This document shows, piece by piece, positions 41,325-47,756 of a stretch of DNA of 61,543 bases. The position numbers and the translations under genes are program-made. The notes beneath the pieces are model-generated. The model had not been told where the DNA came from. It did not search any database and was given only the letters and a program-made list of their open reading frames with translations. Positions within the stretch are counted from its first letter, which is position 1. Each line of letters starts with the position of its first letter. This DNA comes from a bacterium (lineage in GTDB: Bacteria > Elusimicrobiota > Elusimicrobia > Elusimicrobiales > UBA9959): NCBI GenBank assembly GCA_021786295.1, contig JAJYNO010000011.1, forward strand, positions 1 to 61,543, read 5' to 3'.

Positions 41325-42259
41325 GCAAGGCTGAGCTTCTCAACTGGTTCCTGTTCGCGCTGGCCGTCCTTTCCTCCGCCGCCGTCTACCTGGCCTACGG
41401 CAAGAGTTCGGAGATCCTCAGGCCCGCCCGCAAGGGAGCGCTGTCCGTGAACCCCGACCAGTACCGGCTCGCCTACGAAACGCTGGAGTTCGCCACTGCC
41501 GACGGAGTGCGCCTGAAGGGCTGGTTCATCCCGGCCCCCGGCGGCCACGGCTCCCGCACGATAATTTTCTGCCACGGCTGGGGCTCTAACCGCGGGGAGA
41601 TGCTGCGCGATACCTGGTTCCTTGCCGAAAAAGGTTTCAACCTTCTCTATTTCGACTTCCGGGCCTCCGGCGAGAGCAAGGGGGCCGTTTCCAGCGTCGG
41701 CTATCTTGAGACGCGCGATTTTGACGCGGCTTACGAGTTCCTCAGGACCCAGCGCCCGCACGCCTCGGAGTCGGTGGGCGTGTTCGGCACATCGATGGGC
41801 GGCTCGGTGGCCATCTACGCGGCCGCCAAGTACCCGGAACTCGCCTGCCTGCTGGCGGAGAACACCTTCCTCTCTTACAACAAAGTGGTGGGGAACTGGA
41901 GCTGGCACCGCCTGAAGACCCCCTACTATCCGCTGGTGGCGCTGACCTTGTTCTTCGTGCGCCGCAAGCTTAAGGCCGACCCGGAGCCGTACAGCCCGCT
42001 CTACAACGCGGGCAAGGTCAGGATGCCGGCCCTTTTCATAAACGGGGACAACGACGACCTGGTCCCCGTCGCCGACGCGGAGAAGCTCTTCTCGCTGTGC
42101 GCTTCGGAAAAGAAGCGGATGTGGATGATCGCCGGGGCTTCCCACGCCAAGTGCGCGGAGGTCGGAGGAGAGGTCTACCGCGCGCGCGTATCGGAGTTCT
42201 TCGCCGAGTTCATGCCCGAGCCAGCCGAGGAGCCCGCGGCCCCGGCGTCCAGGGGGTGA
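41321..42259 (+). CDS. membrane-anchored alpha/beta-hydrolase
   Basis: This 312-residue protein has an N-terminal helix (about 6-25, LLNWFLFALAVLSSAAVYLA) and an alpha/beta-hydrolase domain: HGWGSNRGEML, FDFRASGESKG, the nucleophile elbow GTSMGGSVA, the acid region INGDNDDLVPV and GASHAKC for the catalytic His. Similar to the YqkD/BEM46-like group. Substrate unknown. Translational coupling to dapB is suggested by the ATGA overlap, though no functional link is obvious. Confidence 0.82.
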   Translation: MSKAELLNWFLFALAVLSSAAVYLAYGKSSEILRPARKGALSVNPDQYRLAYETLEFATADGVRLKGWFIPAPGGHGSRTIIFCHGWGSNRGEMLRDTWFLAEKGFNLLYFDFRASGESKGAVSSVGYLETRDFDAAYEFLRTQRPHASESVGVFGTSMGGSVAIYAAAKYPELACLLAENTFLSYNKVVGNWSWHRLKTPYYPLVALTLFFVRRKLKADPEPYSPLYNAGKVRMPALFINGDNDDLVPVADAEKLFSLCASEKKRMWMIAGASHAKCAEVGGEVYRARVSEFFAEFMPEPAEEPAAPASRG

Positions 42260-42407
42260 GCTGCCGCCTTCCTCCCGACGGCGGCCCCGCCGAGAAAAGC
42301 CTTGCGTTTTATGTCGGCATAATGTAACATCTTACTATCGTTCCCGACGGGAGCGAAATTCTGCCCCGGCGACAGCAGGGGGGAAGTGATAACGGAGGAA
42401 GTTCAAA

Positions 42408-42647
42408 ATGGCAGAAATGATACAGAAAGTGGGCCTGAAGCGCGAGAAAGGTTACCTGTACTTCATCGACAAGAAAGGCGACATCTCCTGTGCTCTGATG
42501 GCCCGCGGCAAGAAGAAGGGCGGCAAGGCCAAGGTGGCCGTGAAGGTCGGCCTGAAGAAGGAGCCGGGCTACCTGTACTTCATCGATAAGAAGGGTAACA
42601 TCTCCCGCGCCATCATGAAGAATTCCGGCAAGAAAAAGAAGAAGTAA
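42408..42647 (+). CDS. small basic protein with two tandem 25-residue repeats
   Basis: This 79-residue protein consists of two near-identical repeats (residues 7-31 and 46-70, 20 of 25 positions the same). Each repeat has KVGLK, then GYLYFIDKKG and IS with a final Met. They are joined by a Lys/Gly-rich linker, and the tail is KNSGKKKKK. Predicted pI is very high. I do not recognise the family. A strong GGAGG Shine-Dalgarno precedes the ATG by 9 nt and a perfect terminator follows, so it is a real stand-alone gene. Nucleic-acid or ribosome binding is a guess from charge. The 148 bp upstream hold no other gene. Confidence 0.8.
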   Translation: MAEMIQKVGLKREKGYLYFIDKKGDISCALMARGKKKGGKAKVAVKVGLKKEPGYLYFIDKKGNISRAIMKNSGKKKKK

Positions 42648-42665
42648 GCTTCTTTTTCTCTGACG

Positions 42666-42698
42666 AATCCCCCCGTCTCACGGCGGGGGGATTTTTTT
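42666..42698 (+). terminator. strong Rho-independent terminator
   Basis: AATCCCCCCG (42666-42675) pairs perfectly with CGGGGGGATT (42684-42693) over an 8-base loop and is followed by seven T residues (42692-42698). Confidence 0.92.
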
Positions 42699-42714
42699 AT
42701 GTAAAATGTCGGGT

Positions 42715-43428
42715 ATGAAGATATTTCTCGCTCTTATGCTGGCCGCCTCTCCGCTGGCGGCTTCGGAATGGGGGGCCGCCGAAGGCGCCGCCGCCTCTTC
42801 CCTGGTCAACTCCCGCTCCGAGATCTCGGTGATAGGCGGAGCGCCGCTGCTGGGCCTGCTCGCCGCGCGGGACGCGGCTTCCCTGCCGGTCGCGCTGGAC
42901 GGCCGGCTGTTCCTGGCCTCGGTGGCGTTCGACGCGGCGTGGGACGTCTGGTTCACGCTGAAGCCGGCGGCCGGGCTCGGCGCCGGAGCGTGGAAGGAGG
43001 ACGCGCTCTCCGCGGGCGTCGTCTACGAGCATCACGGGCTCTCCGTAGCCGTAAAGGAGACCGACGGCGCGGTCTTCCTGACGGCGGCCGGGCGAACGAA
43101 GGAGATACAGGTCTCGGAACTTTTCGGCCTGCTTTACAGGAATTCCATGAAGGAGACCTTCGGCGGGGCCGTTACCTACGCGGTCTTCCGCAACCTGGAG
43201 CCTCTGACGGAAGAGGAGGGCACCGTGGCGCTTCGCATGGGCGACGACGGGCTTTATTACTATTCGCTCACCCCGGACAGGCAGATCGAGGCGGCTCCGC
43301 GCTGGCTGCTGGCCGTCAACGGCGTGCTGTACGGCCTGAGGATAGAGGACTCCTCTCTGCTCTTCGTCTCCAAAAAGATAGCCGCGGCGCGCCCGGAGCT
43401 GCCGCCTGAGCGCGCTCTGCGGCCCTGA
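42715..43428 (+). CDS. secreted protein of unknown function
   Basis: This 237-residue protein starts with a signal peptide (MKIFLALMLAASPLAAS, cleavage near residue 16). The body has no domain I recognise and seems beta-rich (for instance GAVFLTAAGRTKEIQV and ALRMGDDGLYYYSLT). I chose the ATG at 42715. A TAAAAT box (42702-42707) ends 7 nt before it and there is no Shine-Dalgarno, so the transcript may be leaderless. The ATG 9 nt upstream overlaps that box and is less likely. Confidence 0.6.
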   Translation: MKIFLALMLAASPLAASEWGAAEGAAASSLVNSRSEISVIGGAPLLGLLAARDAASLPVALDGRLFLASVAFDAAWDVWFTLKPAAGLGAGAWKEDALSAGVVYEHHGLSVAVKETDGAVFLTAAGRTKEIQVSELFGLLYRNSMKETFGGAVTYAVFRNLEPLTEEEGTVALRMGDDGLYYYSLTPDRQIEAAPRWLLAVNGVLYGLRIEDSSLLFVSKKIAAARPELPPERALRP

Positions 43429-43484
43429 GCGCCGGCGCCTTTTTATTCCCGTTCCCGGGACGCCGCCGCTGCGCGGCGGGGCTG

Positions 43485-43841
43485 TCAGTCAATGTCTACG
43501 TAGATCCAGCCGGAGACGGCCCTTGCGGGCCAGGTCCTGAGGGCGGAGGTCTTCAGGGCCGGGTCCCGGGGGGCGGGATGGGCCCCGGCCGGGGCCTTGG
43601 GGACCGGCCCGCTCAGCGCCTCGCCGCTGCGGATGTCGAATTGCGCGAAGTGCAGCGGGCAGGTCAGGATCCAGCCCGTAAGAGCTCCCCGCTCCAGGCG
43701 CGCCCCGGCGTGGCCGCAGGCGCGGGCTACCGCGTAATAAGCGCCTGAATATTCGCACACCACTATTTCACGGCCGTCGAGCTCCACGGCCCTCATCCCG
43801 CCCGGGGCTATCTCCGACTCGCTGAGCGCTTTTATGAACAT
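43485..43841 (-). CDS. Rieske-type [2Fe-2S] protein
   Basis: This 118-residue soluble Rieske domain has ACGHAG (Cys42/His44) and CPLHFAQFD (Cys61/His64), the two C-x-H and C-x2-H ligand pairs. It is like the ferredoxin subunits of dioxygenases or nitrite-reductase small-subunit types. It lies 12 bp after the FTR-like gene in a four-gene redox operon, so it may be an electron carrier for FTR or glutaredoxin. Partner is inferred. Confidence 0.85.
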   Translation of the reverse strand: MFIKALSESEIAPGGMRAVELDGREIVVCEYSGAYYAVARACGHAGARLERGALTGWILTCPLHFAQFDIRSGEALSGPVPKAPAGAHPAPRDPALKTSALRTWPARAVSGWIYVDID

Positions 43842-43853
43842 AGAACGGTGCGG

Positions 43854-44219
43854 TCAGCGCGGAGGAAGGCCAGCGGCCCCGCCCTCCGGCTTTCTCCAGC
43901 CGGCCTCGGGTATCTGCCTCAGCCCGTCCGGGTCCGTTACGTCCTTGTGGACGAAGAGCCCGCACCAGCAGCGGCGCATCGCGTCGTAATGGCCGCGGTG
44001 GAACGGGATGCAGGGACAGACCATGCGCATGTTCTCCGCGCGGTCCTTCGAGCGCGCCTGGCAGGGGCAGTACGGGATCCCCGTCTCCGCCTCTATGGCC
44101 GCCTCCTGCTCCAGCAGGAAGTCGGCGTCCTCTTCGTTCGGGGTGAACTTGTAGCCGAGCTTGCCGGCCGCGGGCCCGAAAAGGAAGCGCAGCGCTTTCT
44201 TGCGCGCCTCGAAGCTCAT
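43854..44219 (-). CDS. ferredoxin-thioredoxin reductase catalytic-subunit-like protein
   Basis: FTR passes electrons from ferredoxin to thioredoxin by a [4Fe-4S] cluster and a redox disulfide. The 121-residue protein has CPC (51/53), VCPCIPFHRGHYD with CPC (68/70) and RRCWCGLFVHKDV with CxC (84/86), the six family Cys. Spacing differs from plant FTR (usual third pair is closer). In non-photosynthetic bacteria such proteins are often paired with glutaredoxin or thioredoxin. Here its ATG overlaps the glutaredoxin stop (ATGA), supporting a shared reduction pathway. Confidence 0.85.
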   Translation of the reverse strand: MSFEARKKALRFLFGPAAGKLGYKFTPNEEDADFLLEQEAAIEAETGIPYCPCQARSKDRAENMRMVCPCIPFHRGHYDAMRRCWCGLFVHKDVTDPDGLRQIPEAGWRKPEGGAAGLPPR

Positions 44220-44467
44220 TTTTTCTCCAGCAGCCTTTCGAACTCCCCGGGATCGTAGCCCTGCACGCAGGCGTCCCCGATCCTGGTGAACGGGAACGCG
44301 CCGGAACAGCCGGACCTCTTCATCTCCGCCAGCATCTCGGACTGGCGGTTCTCGTCCTGCTTGTCGTAGTCGACGGCCTCGAACGGCACTTTTTTATCCT
44401 CGAAGAACTTCTTGGTCTTCCTGCACCAGAGACAGGTGCTCAGCGCGTATATGGTGACTTTCTTCAT
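44216..44467 (-). CDS. glutaredoxin-family protein
   Basis: This 83-residue protein has a thioredoxin-like fold with the active site STCLWCRKTKKFF (Cys12/Cys15), a DKQDENR loop and PFTRIGD near the cis-Pro position. The CLWC sequence is not the common CPYC, suggesting a divergent redox potential or partner. The overlapping FTR-like gene on one side and the Rieske gene on the other (both ATGA) make a tight operon. Confidence 0.85.
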   Translation of the reverse strand: MKKVTIYALSTCLWCRKTKKFFEDKKVPFEAVDYDKQDENRQSEMLAEMKRSGCSGAFPFTRIGDACVQGYDPGEFERLLEKK

Positions 44468-44772
44468 GCCAGCCTCACATAGACCCGGCCGTTGCTTATC
44501 TCGGCGGGATAGGTCTTCAAACGTATCTCCGGCGCGTCCAGGAACTTCCCGTCGCGCACGTCGAAGCGCCAGTCGTGGCAGGGGCATTTCAGCACGTACC
44601 CCTCGAGGCTGCCGCCGGAGAGCGGGCAGCCCATGTGCGCGCAGCGGTTCTCCAGCGCGAAGACCTCCGCGCCGCTGCGCACGAGCAGCACCGGCAGGCC
44701 TTTGGGGTACACGGCGCGTAGTTTCCCTTCGGGAAGGGTGGCGAGTTCCGCGACTTCCAATGCGGCGTCCAT
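44464..44772 (-). CDS. Rieske-type [2Fe-2S] ferredoxin
   Basis: This 102-residue Rieske protein has RCAHMG (Cys44/His46) and KCPCHDWRFDVRDG (Cys63/His66). The sequence is close to the small NirD/dioxygenase ferredoxin group. It is the first gene of the redox operon. I use ATG 44772: a TATAAT box ends 6 nt upstream with no Shine-Dalgarno, so the mRNA is probably leaderless; a longer start at 44856 lacks support. Confidence 0.85.
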   Translation of the reverse strand: MDAALEVAELATLPEGKLRAVYPKGLPVLLVRSGAEVFALENRCAHMGCPLSGGSLEGYVLKCPCHDWRFDVRDGKFLDAPEIRLKTYPAEISNGRVYVRLA

Positions 44773-44850
44773 GCTAAGATTATATAAAACCTTGCCCGCC
44801 GCTACGCTTTCCCGGAAATCCGGAAAACCCCATAAACGCGAAAAAAAGTA

Positions 44851-44879
44851 TTGCATTTACCAATGACAATATATAGAAT
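44851..44879 (+). promoter_or_regulatory. promoter of the Lys-rich peptide gene
   Basis: TTGCAT (44851-44856) and TAGAAT (44874-44879) are 17 bp apart. A small hairpin, GCGCG/CGCGC with GTAAA loop (44887-44901), follows in the leader just before the ribosome-binding site. Confidence 0.6.
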
Positions 44880-44912
44880 CAATTTCGCGCGGTAAACGCG
44901 CAAGGAGATAAA

Positions 44913-44999
44913 ATGCCTAAAGCTAAAAAGAAGGTCGCCAAGAAAACCGCCAAGAAAAAGACGGCGAAAAAGACCGTGAAGAAGGCGAAGAAGAAGTAA
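44913..44999 (+). CDS. 28-residue Lys/Ala/Thr-rich basic protein (histone H1-like)
   Basis: This short gene reads MPKAKKKVAKKTAKKK, then TAKKTVKKAKKK and a TAA. It resembles the tails of bacterial H1-like proteins (PAKKA repeats) that bind DNA or RNA. AAGGAG is 6 nt before the ATG, a promoter lies upstream and a terminator follows at 45022, so it is an independent small gene. Function as a nucleoid or ribosome-associated peptide is inferred from composition only. Confidence 0.65.
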   Translation: MPKAKKKVAKKTAKKKTAKKTVKKAKKK

Positions 45000-45021
45000 C
45001 TCGCTTACTTCGAGGAACAAA

Positions 45022-45065
45022 AGGCGGCGCCGGAACCGGATGGTACTTGGCGCCGCCTCTTCTTT
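45022..45065 (+). terminator. terminator of the Lys-rich peptide gene
   Basis: AGGCGGCGCC (45022-45031) pairs with GGCGCCGCCT (45049-45058) over a 17-base loop, followed by a T-rich stretch (CTTCTTT). Confidence 0.75.
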
Positions 45066-45138
45066 ACCCCTGGCCGCAGCGCCGCCGGGCTATTTCCGAA
45101 GATGCCAGCAAATGTGGTAGAATTAATTTCCAGTCCTC

Positions 45139-45213
45139 GGGTGGTTAGCTCAGCGGTAGAGCACTGTCCTCACACGACAGGGGTCACAGGTTCAAATCCT
45201 GTACCACCCACCA
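45139..45213 (+). tRNA. tRNA-Val (anticodon CAC)
   Basis: The cloverleaf is complete. Acceptor stem GGGTGGT/ACCACCC (45139-45145, 45203-45209), D arm with AGCGGTA, anticodon stem CTGTC/GACAG with loop CTCACAC (anticodon CAC, valine codon GUG), T arm with GGTTCAAATCC, discriminator A and encoded CCA (45211-45213). A TAGAAT box at 45118-45123 is a likely -10. dedA follows 43 bp downstream and may be co-transcribed. Confidence 0.95.
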
Positions 45214-45256
45214 GATTTACGTTTGCCGCTGAAAGGCGGCAATTTCTTTAGGCGGT

Positions 45257-45943
45257 ATGGAAATCCTAGACAAAGCTCTTTCCCTCCTGGTCCACGCGTT
45301 CTACCTGTTCATCCACCTGGACAGCACGCTCGGTTCGGTAATACGGGACTATGGAGCCTGGACCTACCTGATCCTCTTCCTGATAATCTTCTGCGAGACC
45401 GGCCTGGTGGTCACCCCGATACTGCCCGGCGACTCGCTGCTCTTCACTGTGGGGACTTTCGCGGCGCTCGGCTACCTCGACCTGCACAAGGTCTGGCCGT
45501 TGCTGACCTTCGCGGCGATACTGGGGGACAACGTCAACTATGCCGTCGGGGACTACCTCGGCCCTAAGGTCTTCCACTACGAGAACTCCCGCGTCTTCAG
45601 GAAGGAATACCTGCTTAGGACTCACGCTTTCTACGAGAAGTACGGCGGCAAGGCCATCATCCTCTGCAAGTACGTGCCGATAGTGCGCACGTTCGCGCCG
45701 TTCGTGGCCGGGGTCGGAGCTATGACCTACCCGCGCTTCCTGATGTTCAACGTGATAGCCGGCGTCACCTGGGTGAGCGTGGTGATGCTCGCCGGCTACT
45801 TCTTCGGCAACATCCCTGCCGTGAGGCATAACTTCACGGCCGTGATAATGGCGATAGTCCTCGTCTCGATGCTGCCCGGCATAATAGAGTATCTGCGCCA
45901 CAAACGGGGCGGAAGCCGCGCCGGGGCGCCCGGCCGGATGTAA
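45257..45943 (+). CDS. DedA-family membrane protein
   Basis: DedA proteins are conserved membrane proteins linked to lipid-carrier (undecaprenyl phosphate) recycling and proton-motive force. The 228-residue protein has the family motifs ETGLVVTPILPGDSLLF, GDNVNYAVGDYLG, a GGKAIILCKYVPIVRTFAPFVAG region with the basic residue, and several helices. Its stop codon lies inside the 32-base motif found upstream of the ECF sigma gene. Confidence 0.92.
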   Translation: MEILDKALSLLVHAFYLFIHLDSTLGSVIRDYGAWTYLILFLIIFCETGLVVTPILPGDSLLFTVGTFAALGYLDLHKVWPLLTFAAILGDNVNYAVGDYLGPKVFHYENSRVFRKEYLLRTHAFYEKYGGKAIILCKYVPIVRTFAPFVAGVGAMTYPRFLMFNVIAGVTWVSVVMLAGYFFGNIPAVRHNFTAVIMAIVLVSMLPGIIEYLRHKRGGSRAGAPGRM

Positions 45944-45970
45944 TACTTCCCGGCGGCGCGCGTACTAACG
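45939..45970 (+). promoter_or_regulatory. candidate ECF-sigma promoter motif, copy 1 (before sigma gene)
   Basis: This 32-base motif matches the copy at 47653-47684 at 25 of 32 positions with no gaps. Its conserved parts are TGTAATA-N-TTCC (upstream box) and GCGCGTA-N-TAAC (downstream box, CGTA-like -10). It overlaps the dedA stop and ends 18 bp before the sigma ATG, as expected for an autoregulated ECF gene. Confidence 0.6.
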
Positions 45971-45988
45971 TACGGAAGGCGCCTGAAC

Positions 45989-46486
45989 ATGGGGTTCGAA
46001 GAGATATACGACAGGTATTTTCAGCGGATATACAACTATATCCGCTACCGGGTGCTAGAGCGCGGCGCGGCCGACGACCTGGTGTCGGCGGTCTTCGAGA
46101 AGGCTCTGGACAAGTACGCCTCCTTCGACCCCGCCATAGCCCCGCTGGAGGCATGGCTCTTCGCCATAGCGCGCAATACGCTGACGGACCATTTCAGGCG
46201 CAGGAAGGTGCGGGGCTGGCTCTCCATCGACGGCCACGAGGAGAGGCTGGCCTCCGCGGAATCCGTGGAGCGTTCGGCCGAGCGCGGGGAGGAGAACGCG
46301 CTGCTGCTGGCGGCCATGCGGGGACTTTCGGAGCAGGAAAGGGAACTGATAGCCATGAAGTTCTCGCTGGACCTGACCAACCGCGAGATAGCCGCGCAGA
46401 CAGGCCTGGGGGAAAGCAACGTGGGAGTGACGCTTTTCAGGGCCATGCGCAAACTGAAGGCTTCGCTGGGGCCGGAGGGGTTATGA
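45989..46486 (+). CDS. ECF-type RNA polymerase sigma factor
   Basis: This 165-residue protein has sigma region 2 (FEEIYDRYFQRIYNYIRYRV, then LVSAVFEKALDKYASFD, AWLFAIARNTLTDHFRR) and sigma region 4 (LSEQERELIAMKFSLDLTNREIAAQTGLGESNV, a helix-turn-helix), with no other domain. This is the ECF group, which responds to envelope or extracellular stress. GGAAGG lies about 12 nt before the ATG. The next gene overlaps its stop (ATGA) and encodes a single-pass membrane protein, the usual arrangement for a sigma and its regulator. Confidence 0.92.
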   Translation: MGFEEIYDRYFQRIYNYIRYRVLERGAADDLVSAVFEKALDKYASFDPAIAPLEAWLFAIARNTLTDHFRRRKVRGWLSIDGHEERLASAESVERSAERGEENALLLAAMRGLSEQERELIAMKFSLDLTNREIAAQTGLGESNVGVTLFRAMRKLKASLGPEGL

Positions 46487-46815
46487 ACCGGGACGACAAA
46501 GAGGAGTTCGGGGGCGAACTGGAGGGCCTGGCGCGCCGTCTGCGCTCGGCCGACTTCAGCGGGGAGAGCGGCGTCAGGGAGGGGCTGCGGCGGCGCCTGC
46601 TGGCGAAAGCCGAAAGACCGGCGCGGCGCTGGAGGCTGGCCTGGCTGCTGCCTGCGGCGGCCGCGGCCGCCGCGGCCCTGCTGATGCTCGACGTGCGCCA
46701 CAGGCCCGGGCCCCCTGCCGACTCAGGCGCTTCAGGCTATAATCTGTTTTCGGACGGCTACGGGGCATGCGGACGCCAGGGACTGCCCGACTACCTGGCC
46801 TCTGGGAGGTACTGA
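46483..46815 (+). CDS. single-pass membrane protein, putative anti-sigma factor
   Basis: This 110-residue protein has a charged cytosolic N-terminus (1-49: acidic start, then REGLRRRLLAKAERPARRWR), one helix (about 50-67, Ala-rich) and a short outer tail (about 43 residues) with one Cys (CGRQG). It lacks a zinc anti-sigma HxxxCxxC motif. Position (ATGA overlap with the ECF sigma) and topology suggest it holds the sigma factor at the membrane. This is inference; I do not recognise the sequence family. Confidence 0.6.
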   Translation: MNRDDKEEFGGELEGLARRLRSADFSGESGVREGLRRRLLAKAERPARRWRLAWLLPAAAAAAAALLMLDVRHRPGPPADSGASGYNLFSDGYGACGRQGLPDYLASGRY

Positions 46816-46816
46816 T

Positions 46817-47599
46817 ATGAGGAAACTGCTGCTGGCGCTGTGCATACTGCCGATGGCCTGGCGGGCCGGGGCACTGGAGATAAAGAGCTCGGTCGGGCCC
46901 GGCGGCCGTCTCGAGGACGGCGTCGACCTGCCTTTCGTGAACGACCCGGCCGTTATCGGGACGTGGCGCAGCGTGGATTTCGTCAAGGAACCGGGGGATT
47001 TCTCGCCGGGGAGGCGCTCCTGGCAGGGTGACCTCCATCTGAGGGAGCTGGTCTTCCTGCCCGGCGGCAAAAGCCCTAACGGCTGGCTCGCCTGGACGAA
47101 GGGGGCGCTGCTGCACCGCGGCGACCGGACCGCCAGCCGCTACGAGCTGAAGAAGCTGAACGGCCATGAGTACATGTTCCTGGAGTGGAAGAGCGGGGAC
47201 TATACCATCCGGCACCGCAAACCGGAGTACTACGTGCTGGAGAAGATAGCCGGCATCAGGCGGGACAATATCGACCTGCCTTTCGTCGACGACCCGGCGG
47301 TGGTCGGGACCTGGGAGAGCGTGGATTTCGTGCGGACGCCGGGGGAGTTCTCCCCTTCTTCCAGGGTCTGGACGGGGCCGCTCTACCTGCAGAGACTGGT
47401 CTTCCTGCCCGGCGGCAAGGGCGGCAACCCCTGGTGGACCTGGACGAAGGGCTACGTGCTGCATCACGGCGACCATACCGCCAGCCGCTACATCATAAAG
47501 AAGGTGGACGGAACGGAGTACATGTTCTTCCAGTGGAAGAGCGGGGACTACGTCTTCCGCGGCGCTACTCCTTTCTATTACGTGCTTAAACGGAAATGA
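46817..47599 (+). CDS. secreted protein with two repeats of a WKSGDY-type domain
   Basis: This 260-residue protein has a signal peptide (1-19, AGALE). Two tandem domains (about 39-145 and 153-258) follow, sharing DLPFV-DPAV-GTW-SVDFV, LVFLPGGK, WTKG, DxTASRY and WKSGDY. I recall similar units at the C-terminus of Firmicutes BlaR1-type M56 peptidases, where they lie outside the cell and are thought to take part in sensing. The gene is 1 bp after the putative anti-sigma stop. It may be the ligand-binding part of the ECF system. The terminator at 47622 follows. Confidence 0.75.
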   Translation: MRKLLLALCILPMAWRAGALEIKSSVGPGGRLEDGVDLPFVNDPAVIGTWRSVDFVKEPGDFSPGRRSWQGDLHLRELVFLPGGKSPNGWLAWTKGALLHRGDRTASRYELKKLNGHEYMFLEWKSGDYTIRHRKPEYYVLEKIAGIRRDNIDLPFVDDPAVVGTWESVDFVRTPGEFSPSSRVWTGPLYLQRLVFLPGGKGGNPWWTWTKGYVLHHGDHTASRYIIKKVDGTEYMFFQWKSGDYVFRGATPFYYVLKRK

Positions 47600-47621
47600 C
47601 CGGAAGGCCCGCTGGAGTCTG

Positions 47622-47655
47622 AAAGAAGCCCCGGCCGCGGGGCTTCTTTCTTTGT
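47622..47655 (+). terminator. terminator of the ECF sigma operon
   Basis: AAAGAAGCCCCG (47622-47633) pairs perfectly with CGGGGCTTCTTT (47638-47649) over GCCG, followed by CTTTG. The second copy of the ECF promoter motif starts inside its T-rich end. Confidence 0.9.
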
Positions 47656-47684
47656 AATAGTTCCGGGGGCGGCGCGTATTAACA
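47653..47684 (+). promoter_or_regulatory. candidate ECF-sigma promoter motif, copy 2
   Basis: Matches the motif at 45939-45970 (25 of 32, ungapped; TGTAATA-N-TTCC and GCGCGTA-N-TAAC boxes with the same spacing). It lies 72 bp before the ATG of the single-repeat protein gene. A stem-loop, CCCGCGCG/CGTGCGGG (47715-47734, one wobble), is in the presumed leader. Confidence 0.6.
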
Positions 47685-47756
47685 GGCAGGAACCCGAAGC
47701 ACGAGAGGAATGTCCCCGCGCGAAGGCGTGCGGGCAAGAAAAGGAGAGGAGGGGTT

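Noticed and set aside
42302-42330. Promoter of the two-repeat small protein (TTGCGT and TAACAT, 17-bp spacer)
   Set aside because: The -10 is weak and other hexamers fit as well; not listed as a feature.
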